Shown here: piece by piece, positions 54,532 through 61,693 of the stretch | How the letters are laid out: every line of letters starts with the position of its first letter | Numbering within the stretch: position 1 is the stretch's first letter | DNA from: Rubripirellula reticaptiva | GTDB lineage: Bacteria; Planctomycetota; Planctomycetia; Pirellulales; Pirellulaceae | Length of the DNA: 64,000 nucleotides | Reading direction: 5' to 3' | Assembly: GCF_007860175.1 (NCBI RefSeq) | Contig: NZ_SJPX01000002.1 | Span: 1,550,001-1,614,000, forward strand | Position numbers and translations under genes: made by a program | Notes under the pieces: model-generated | The model's database searches: none | Told to the model about the DNA's origin: nothing | The model's input: the letters and a program-made list of their open reading frames with translations, nothing else

Positions 54532-57500
54532 ATGACGTTCCCGATACAAAATGCCGATACCGCGATATCCAATCGTCGTATTCTTGCGATAGAAACGCCA
54601 ACCCTTGGAGCAGGTCCGCGAGTCGGATTCAAGTTGCTGCTGTGTTTGATCGCGATGATCATTGTCTGTGCCTGTTTCGTTGCATCCGTTCTTTCGCGTC
54701 CAGCACGCACGCCCATTCTGACTTTAACTGGCGTCTACGGTCCCGAATGGGACTTGAATGCTTGGGTGGCCGAAGATCTGGACACGATCGGAACGTTGGG
54801 CCAGGGCACGTTCTCTGTCCGCGAACTGCCCAGCATCGATCAAATCGCGGGCGGATTTTGGGACGAAACCAACGATGCGATTCGCGCGGCTCTGCAGGCC
54901 TGCCCAAAAGAGCGGCCGTTGACGTTCTATGTGAACTTGCACGGTGCAGTAGACGATGAAGGTCGCGCCTGCTGGATTCCGCCGAATGCGTTAGTGACAG
55001 ACGCGTCGACTTGGTTTCCAATCAACGACTTCCTGGACCATGTCGCGCAGTTGCAGTCCGAGAATGAGTTCCGCCCGATCGTCTTGCTGCTTGAATGCGG
55101 CCGGCTACGAGCCCATTGGCCGGCAGGAATTTCCGACAACGATTTTGATGATCAACTCGGTGGTGTGCTAGCATCGCATCACCGCAATTACCCACAATCC
55201 AGGGTCACCATTCTGTCATCGGCGGCTCGTCGACAACGCAGTCTGTATTCTCGGCTTGGCGACGGTGACGTGTTCACTCGCTATGTTGCCGATGGCTTGA
55301 GCGGAGCGGCCGACGGCTATGGGACCAATCAAAAGGCGGACGGATACGTCGACACTGACGAACTGCATCGCTTTGTCCGTCAACAAGTCGATGGCTGGGC
55401 CGTGCAACACCGCAGTCTGTCACAGACGCCGACATTACATCGCGCAGGTGCGTCGCAGCCCATCGAAATCGCTCGCGTGAGCCGTCAACAGCGGCGTGAA
55501 TCGACAAAGACTCCGGCTCCGTCGAAGGAAGACCTGAAACGCTTGCGATCAGCAATCGATTCCGCTGTGGCGATGCGCGACCTGCATCCAATTTCGGTGG
55601 ATGCTCATGCTTGGTCACAGATACAACGAACCATGCATTCGATCGGGCAATCGGTCTACGGAGGCAAGTCCGTCCGAGATTCCAGCGATCGGTGGTACAG
55701 CCGACTGGAACACCAATTGCAAAGTTTGCGACAAAAAATTGCTATGCGAGCGAGCGAGTCATCCCATTGGGTGGACATCGAAATGAATCGAAGTGCCCAC
55801 CAAATTTGGTCCGCGATCGCAAAGCAGCCCACCCATCGTACCGCAGCCGACATGATCCGAGAGCTCGCCCCAGACAAAATCGTACCAGTCCCAATGCTGT
55901 ACGCTCTGCTGCATGGCGACGAGGACAAAATCGTTGCATCGGGCGGTACGGAGTCGAAATTTTGGCGACGGACGGATCTGATTCGGCGTCTGGCGTCGGC
56001 ACAGGCCAGCTGGCTTGATACGACTTTGAGTCTGCCCGACGGAGTGTTCCCGGCTGCCGATCAGATTGCGTCGCCTGTACACAATAGCAGACGACATCTG
56101 GCCGATACGATCCTGGCAAATGTCTCGCCACTGGGCGATGCGCTCGCGGACGATTCTAAAACCGGCGAATCTACTTCGATCGATTCGGTCGTCCAATCGC
56201 TGGATCAGTTCGAAAGCAGTGTGAAGACGGCACGAGCGGCGTTATCCGAGTTAGTGCTGGCATGGGAGACTCGCGATCAAGCTTTCCTAGAACTGCCCTA
56301 TCTGATCCAAGTGATTGACGAAGTCACCGCGACACTGCACTCCCATTTGGCCGATACGGACGAGTCAACTGGCATGGATGATGTCATGCGATTGGATACG
56401 TTGCTGAATCAATTTACCGATCAAAAACAACCCTGGACACCGACCAGCAGCGACCAAATCGCCATCGCGACAAAGCGATCTCGCGAGTTTCTGGAACACA
56501 TGTCGGGAGCGCGAGAGTCGACTCTGATGTCCATGCACGACACGCCGGCGAAGGGCTCATCCGGCTCGATGGGTGCCAGGGCGGGCACGTTATCGTCCGC
56601 CAATCGCTGTGGCTTGATTGCGTCGGATCCGTTTCAACAAATGCGAATCGAAGAACGACTTCGACAACTCGATGGCGAGCTTGCTCACAAGCCCCTTCCG
56701 TCGCTTGTCTCAAATCATGATCAAGTTGACGAACACACGGTCCATGTCACTCCCGATTCATTGGGGATCATGCTGGGACTGGATCCCGACGATACCAACG
56801 CCAGCGAAGTTCGCCGACAGCTACGTTCCCTGACATCCACTCACAGCCAGACGCTGACGAACCGCCACAAGGCGCGGCGAGCAGTTTCGATCATCGTCAA
56901 CGAACAATTCTCTGGCGTGATCGACGCTGCCCAGAAAGCCGAACGTCAGTCTCGGTTGGCCAGCCGCATCGACGAGACGCTGGATGACTTTTGGTACGCG
57001 CCGTCTACTTCGGGATCGGCATACTTTGACGTTACTGCTCAGGCGCTGCTAAGCCTGGCTGGGACCGATGCGATTGAAACGCCGACTTGGAAAACGACCA
57101 AGCGAGCGGTGAATGAAAAGCTTATCTTGCGTCGACTCGCGTCCGCTAACGGACTGGTGATCCAAGCGAAATCTACACCTTCGTTTATCGAGCGACAGAA
57201 ACAATCGATTTCGGTTTCGCTGGATCCATCGGCAGGTCAAGGACAACTGCCCGGCGGAACTGCAGTCTTGTCAATTCGCCAACCCGATGGTGTGACCAGT
57301 CTATCGGATCAGCCGATTGTGATTCGTGATTCTGGTCCGACGACTTCGCCGTCAAAATCAGCGATCAGTGAACTGACGCTGACGACCATGCAAAGTAGCG
57401 ACTCGGTCGCCGAGGTGAACTTCCGGGGCAATCGCTACCAATCGTCGGTGATGTCATCTGGCACGGCATTTGGCGTTGCGTCACGCGGCCAATCCCGCGA

Positions 57501-59217
57501 AACCGGCGCCGAGATCACGATCCGAGACGCAATGGACGCTGGCCGCGCGGTCACGTTCATCCTGGACTGTTCCGCCTCGATGAACGAGTCTGTGGACGGG
57601 GAACTCGGTCGTTCCACGCCGGGCTCGCGAAGTGCGAACAAGTTCGACGCCGCCCGTTCGGCTCTCTACGAGATGATGCGGCGCATGCAGCCGAGCGGCT
57701 CGCAAGTTGGACTAGTTCTGTATGGGCACCGCATGGCCGTTGCCGCTGACCAACGATTCAGTGAAAACGATGGACTGCTATTACAGAAACGGTATCACAA
57801 ACGGTTTCCCTTCTCACCAACGATCCGGCCGTTCGAAGATGTAGAGGTTGCCTTGCCCACAGGACGCTTTGATATCGTTGAACTCGAACTCGCACGACAG
57901 CACTTGGACGCTGCCGTGCCGTGGGGGCAAACGCCTCTTTATCTTGCGATTTCCAAAGCGATCAATGACATCAGTCGCGCCGGTCACGGTGTCACCAAAG
58001 ACATCATCGTGATTTCAGATGGACGTAACTACCAGTTCAATCCAACGGCCGAGACTGTCTTCACGCTTGGTCAATTGGTTTCTCAGGCAACCGAACATGG
58101 CGTGCGAATTCATGTCATCGGATTTGGGTTGCCAACGGCCGAAGCAGCCACCGCAGCGATCGAGTTTGAGACCTTGGCAAGTGGTAGCGGTGGCGAATCC
58201 GTGATCGATGTGAAGAACGCAACGGAGTTACTGAGGCGAATGGAACAGCTATCGTCGTCCCAGACTTTCCAGATCCAACTGCCCGACGGAACTAAACGGG
58301 AAGGCAAATTTAGCGAAACGATCAAGTTGCCAGAGATCGCGAACGTCAACTCACCAATCTTGGTAAGCATCGGCGGCGTATCCACGACGATTGCGGTCTC
58401 GCCCGGCGATTGTTTGGAATTGCTGGCCAACCAAATGCAACATCGACTCAGTACACCCCCGTATCTGGCTGGGGCTCCGGTGTTTCGACCGCTGGCGACT
58501 GCGGAGGACCACGCCGTATCGACACGTGTCGGCGTTGAAACGCCAACGCTTGAAAAGAAAGATTGTCGTTTCCGGCTCTCGCTGCAACGAGGCGATCAAC
58601 AAGTTTCCGATCGCCCAGCGTCGATGTGGGTAGAAATCGTGCCGAAGTCTCGTGAGCCTATTGCTAACCAAGTTGCCACTGATCAGGTTGCCTATCGAAC
58701 TAGCCAGTTCCAGTGGTTGCCGAAGATGCCTTGTCCGGTCGCCGAGTTCTCGTGCCAAGATTGGCCTGCCAACGCGACTGGTTACCAGATGCAAGTGTGG
58801 TGCGCGGCCAAGTCACCGACTTCTGATTTAGTGACAATCGACGCTGAGTCAAGCGAAGGCAAATCACGAGATTTGAAGGGGATCGACGGCGTGACGTACC
58901 GCATTGAACGAACTGCTGATGAAATCCAGATCGGGTTTGAGTATGCCGGCACCGATTCAGTCGACTTGGACGCGATGTTGGTGGTCAATGTCAACGGAGT
59001 CCCGCTAGCGTCCGCAGATCATTGGTACGACGACGGCGGCAAACGCAGCTTCCACGTGTTCCGATTGGCAGACACATCGGGGACGGTTCACCTTGAGCTT
59101 GAAACGATCTCGAACATCAAAAAGCGATCGGTACACACGGTTCGCCCCATCCAAGGAACCATGCTGCCAAGTGTTGCGACCCTTCAAGCAACGACGCCCG
59201 GCGGAATACGTAAATAG
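54532..59217 (+). CDS. membrane-anchored caspase-like and von Willebrand A domain protein
   Basis: This is a 1561-residue protein with one TM helix at about residues 33-53 (FKLLLCLIAMIIVCACFVAS). Residues ~60-300 resemble a caspase-fold peptidase (C14): FYVNLHGAVDDEG with His137, IVLLLECGRLRAHW with Cys189, and VTILSSAARRQRSLYS followed by VFTRYVADGLSGAADG and DGYVDTDELHRFVRQQV, as in metacaspase-like proteins. A long helical region follows, then a vWA domain (~1000-1190) with an intact MIDAS: Asp1012-Ser1014-Ser1016 in FILDCSASMNE, Thr1134 in GQTPLY, and Asp1163 in ISDGRN. The C-terminus (~1200-1561) is beta-rich. The protein is probably a signal-dependent protease or scaffold; target unknown. 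The ADP-ribosyl-cyclase-like gene follows 65 nt later. Confidence 0.82.
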   Translation: MTFPIQNADTAISNRRILAIETPTLGAGPRVGFKLLLCLIAMIIVCACFVASVLSRPARTPILTLTGVYGPEWDLNAWVAEDLDTIGTLGQGTFSVRELPSIDQIAGGFWDETNDAIRAALQACPKERPLTFYVNLHGAVDDEGRACWIPPNALVTDASTWFPINDFLDHVAQLQSENEFRPIVLLLECGRLRAHWPAGISDNDFDDQLGGVLASHHRNYPQSRVTILSSAARRQRSLYSRLGDGDVFTRYVADGLSGAADGYGTNQKADGYVDTDELHRFVRQQVDGWAVQHRSLSQTPTLHRAGASQPIEIARVSRQQRRESTKTPAPSKEDLKRLRSAIDSAVAMRDLHPISVDAHAWSQIQRTMHSIGQSVYGGKSVRDSSDRWYSRLEHQLQSLRQKIAMRASESSHWVDIEMNRSAHQIWSAIAKQPTHRTAADMIRELAPDKIVPVPMLYALLHGDEDKIVASGGTESKFWRRTDLIRRLASAQASWLDTTLSLPDGVFPAADQIASPVHNSRRHLADTILANVSPLGDALADDSKTGESTSIDSVVQSLDQFESSVKTARAALSELVLAWETRDQAFLELPYLIQVIDEVTATLHSHLADTDESTGMDDVMRLDTLLNQFTDQKQPWTPTSSDQIAIATKRSREFLEHMSGARESTLMSMHDTPAKGSSGSMGARAGTLSSANRCGLIASDPFQQMRIEERLRQLDGELAHKPLPSLVSNHDQVDEHTVHVTPDSLGIMLGLDPDDTNASEVRRQLRSLTSTHSQTLTNRHKARRAVSIIVNEQFSGVIDAAQKAERQSRLASRIDETLDDFWYAPSTSGSAYFDVTAQALLSLAGTDAIETPTWKTTKRAVNEKLILRRLASANGLVIQAKSTPSFIERQKQSISVSLDPSAGQGQLPGGTAVLSIRQPDGVTSLSDQPIVIRDSGPTTSPSKSAISELTLTTMQSSDSVAEVNFRGNRYQSSVMSSGTAFGVASRGQSRETGAEITIRDAMDAGRAVTFILDCSASMNESVDGELGRSTPGSRSANKFDAARSALYEMMRRMQPSGSQVGLVLYGHRMAVAADQRFSENDGLLLQKRYHKRFPFSPTIRPFEDVEVALPTGRFDIVELELARQHLDAAVPWGQTPLYLAISKAINDISRAGHGVTKDIIVISDGRNYQFNPTAETVFTLGQLVSQATEHGVRIHVIGFGLPTAEAATAAIEFETLASGSGGESVIDVKNATELLRRMEQLSSSQTFQIQLPDGTKREGKFSETIKLPEIANVNSPILVSIGGVSTTIAVSPGDCLELLANQMQHRLSTPPYLAGAPVFRPLATAEDHAVSTRVGVETPTLEKKDCRFRLSLQRGDQQVSDRPASMWVEIVPKSREPIANQVATDQVAYRTSQFQWLPKMPCPVAEFSCQDWPANATGYQMQVWCAAKSPTSDLVTIDAESSEGKSRDLKGIDGVTYRIERTADEIQIGFEYAGTDSVDLDAMLVVNVNGVPLASADHWYDDGGKRSFHVFRLADTSGTVHLELETISNIKKRSVHTVRPIQGTMLPSVATLQATTPGGIRK

Positions 59218-59282
59218 CCCCCACCGTTGTTCGGGTACGGACCAAATCCCGGGTAACACAACCGTATAAGAAGGACAAGCCA

Positions 59283-60272
59283 ATGCCGAATTTTCTTGTA
59301 GAGCCACGGGTCAAGGGCAATCCCATCATGCAACAGATGGCGGAGGTAATCATCGCCGCATTTGCCGAGGCGCCCCCGAGTATTCCGCCTTCGAAAGTCC
59401 ACCGGCTACAGCAAGCGACCCGCAAGCGGTCCAACGCGATGGACGAGGGCCGGTCCGCCAAAATTCAATTGCCTGCGGATGCCGTTTTCCGGGGCCACCA
59501 CACCGTTCTATTGGAGATGAAAATCCGAGCGTTTTTTAAGGAACTGCAATTGAAGAAGCCGGCGATCGATAAGCTTTGGGAACTGTTCAAAACGGGAATC
59601 GTCGAACAACGCGAACTGGTCAAGCTGAGGGACACACGCGACGTCAAAATTGGTCGTGATCATCCCGAGCACACCAACCATTCGTTTTTGGACATTGCAT
59701 CGGTTCTTGAGACGAATCAATCGCTGTTCGCGCACAACAAGATGGCACTTTGGTCGGGTGGCTACGCCGTCAGCGAGTTCGCTCAATCACTTGGCTACAC
59801 CTGTCTTGAATCTTCCCTAATCGGTGCTGCGATGGAGCGCGGCAAATGGTACCGCAGCGATGAAACACTCAAGGCACTCTGGAATTACTTGTCCTACGAA
59901 TTTGTTTGCCAAGCCGCGCAATCAGACATCCACATGTTCGTACGGAACTTTGATAAAAATAGCGTGATGTTTCGTATCGAGTTACCCAAACTGCTGAAGT
60001 TGCAGCAGCAACATGGCATGCGATTTCGAATCTTGTGGCACGTTTTGGTCGGCGACACGGAGAACGCTCACGAATTAAAATCGCTCGACCGGGCTGGAAA
60101 GCTCGTCTCGGGCGAAGCCGCCAAATACTTGTTCTTCGATTCGCCGGAAAGTGCCGAAGATGCCATGCGAGCGTACTACGACGGGCTGAGTGACAAAGAA
60201 GCCAAGCGAATCAAGAATCGCGAGTTGGTTCTTTCGAGTTCGGTTCAGCCGAAGTATCGACGAGTCGCCTGA
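59283..60272 (+). CDS. putative CD38/ADP-ribosyl-cyclase-like protein
   Basis: This is a 329-residue soluble protein without signal sequence. By eye, residues ~150-245 follow the ADP-ribosyl cyclase (CD38) active-site region: MALWSGGYAVSEFAQSLG (Trp157-Ser158 as CD38 W125-S126), YTCLESSLIG (Glu176 as E146), Trp189 13 residues after Glu176 exactly as W159 is after E146, LKALWNYLSYEFVCQAA (Trp200 as W189), and RIELPKL (Glu233 as E226). The disulfide-rich CD38 insert between the second and third Trp is missing. ADP-ribosyl cyclases convert NAD to cyclic ADP-ribose and nicotinamide, or hydrolyse it. The first 140 residues are unrecognised and Lys/Arg-rich. AAGAAGGA at 59268-59275 is a strong ribosome site 7 nt before ATG 59283. 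It appears to be in an operon with the caspase-vWA gene. Confidence 0.65.
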   Translation: MPNFLVEPRVKGNPIMQQMAEVIIAAFAEAPPSIPPSKVHRLQQATRKRSNAMDEGRSAKIQLPADAVFRGHHTVLLEMKIRAFFKELQLKKPAIDKLWELFKTGIVEQRELVKLRDTRDVKIGRDHPEHTNHSFLDIASVLETNQSLFAHNKMALWSGGYAVSEFAQSLGYTCLESSLIGAAMERGKWYRSDETLKALWNYLSYEFVCQAAQSDIHMFVRNFDKNSVMFRIELPKLLKLQQQHGMRFRILWHVLVGDTENAHELKSLDRAGKLVSGEAAKYLFFDSPESAEDAMRAYYDGLSDKEAKRIKNRELVLSSSVQPKYRRVA

Positions 60273-60896
60273 TGGAGCCGTCTGGTTTTCTCGTTGTGGC
60301 GTCTTTTCTGCGCAACGGTTCATACTTCGAACACGTCGCCATGACTTGCCAATAGGCCGGGAGAGCTTTGAGTCGTGGACTTCGCGAAGGCACTTGCGAA
60401 TCGTCGCCAGCGAAGCTTGACGGGCTCCTTTTGAGGAAGCCGATGATGCTGAAGATTTCGACACCACAGAGTCCAGCTTTGCGAATCTCCAGCGAAATTT
60501 TGCGAGCGTGCGCATGGCCGCGCAGGCTACAAGCTAGTCAACGGAACCAACGGCGTTAAGCGAGGCCGAGTGGCAACCGACTTAGCTATCCACCTCGATT
60601 CAACACGAATGCGAATTGGCCGAGTTGATCACTGCGAAACTGTTCGACCAAGATTCTATGCTGTGGCTTGAGTACCGCTTCAGCGTTGAACCCGCCGCTC
60701 TCATCTTGGCCGCCCGAATGGCATCGCGATAAACGAACGTCTTCGCCCCATCGAGTGTTGTACCGCAGCTTAGTTTTCGTGAAGAATTTGTAGCGACAGT
60801 CGTCAAGACTTTCGGCGTTTTCCACGCAGGCCGAAACCGTTGACGAGTTTCGCTACCCAAACGACAAGCAGCGATGGAATCGCTAGTACCGGACGA
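60273..60896. other. 624-nt convergent intergenic region
   Basis: This stretch lies between the convergent ADP-ribosyl-cyclase-like gene (+) and the HEAT-like lipoprotein gene (-). Short open frames occur on both strands, but none has a good ribosome site or recognisable protein. I see no clear intrinsic terminator by eye. Confidence 0.5.
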
Positions 60897-61691
60897 TCAA
60901 CCTTCCGACAGAATCTGCAGCACCAGTTCGCTCGGCGGTGTCTCAATTGGGAACTCGGTTTCTGTGACACAGCCACAGGAAGCGGGATCGAGCGGTCCGC
61001 CACAAGCATCCAGCGCCAGTCGGGCCAGCCGACGTGCTTTGGAATTTGGTTCGAACCAACAGCATGGCCCCGTTTTCTCAAAAACCATTCGGGTCAGTTT
61101 GCGACGAATCGCGTCACTGCAACATCCGCTGCATCCTGGGTCGCATCCACGACGCGAAGCAATTACGGCTTCGACCGCGGCGATGCGAACGTTAGCGGAC
61201 ACGTCGTCGAGCGCCGCCAAAATTCCTTCTTCGACATGCGGATTTGTGACACAATCTTCGCCCGCCAAGACGGCCATCGCTTTGACCTTTGCCGCTTCGA
61301 CAGCCTTCGCCTTTTTCACTTTGTGAGCTCCCGCAACGGCGGGCGACGGCGATGCTGCGTTAGCGGGATGCGAGAGCGGCAGGCTGAGCGGCTTTGGCTC
61401 CAGCGCCGGAACGACAACTGCAGCCTTCTCGCGAGTAAGCTGAGCAAGCAGGATCGTTTTACGAGCCGCTCGACGGGCCACATTGTCGATTCCCAAAAAG
61501 CGAGGCAGGGTCATCGATGATTCCGCCTGTGGCACGACCAATCCATCGGCACCAACGACGATCGGCGTTGTTGCTTGGCGATCAAGTGCATCCAGCGAGG
61601 CGCAGCCGGAAACGAGGGGAACGCTAGCGAAGCCCAGCAGCAGACTCAACGGCGAAAATCGGCGAGCGGTCGTCTGCCGTCGGGCGTTCAT
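60897..61691 (-). CDS. Cys-rich HEAT-like lipoprotein
   Basis: This is a 264-residue protein with a lipoprotein signal (LLLGFASVPLVSGCAS; lipobox Cys at about residue 30). After a Lys/Ala-rich linker (AHKVKKAKAVEAAKVKAMAV) comes a HEAT-like helical repeat (EEGILAALDDVSANVRIAAVEAVIASR) and a Cys-rich region (RGCDPGCSGCCSDAIRRKL, EKTGPCCWFEPNSKARRLA, DACGGPLDPASCGC). The Cys pairs suggest disulfides or metal binding. This combination recurs in planctomycete genomes, but its function is unknown. ATG 61691 is preferred over TTG 61697; the upstream gene ends at 61694, so the two are tightly coupled. It is likely an outer-membrane or periplasmic protein. Confidence 0.8.
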   Translation of the reverse strand: MNARRQTTARRFSPLSLLLGFASVPLVSGCASLDALDRQATTPIVVGADGLVVPQAESSMTLPRFLGIDNVARRAARKTILLAQLTREKAAVVVPALEPKPLSLPLSHPANAASPSPAVAGAHKVKKAKAVEAAKVKAMAVLAGEDCVTNPHVEEGILAALDDVSANVRIAAVEAVIASRRGCDPGCSGCCSDAIRRKLTRMVFEKTGPCCWFEPNSKARRLARLALDACGGPLDPASCGCVTETEFPIETPPSELVLQILSEG

Positions 61692-61693
61692 TC

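Noticed and set aside
60586-60860. Two overlapping minus-strand frames of 79 and 86 residues
   Set aside because: They overlap each other in different frames, lack recognisable motifs and neither has a good ribosome site.
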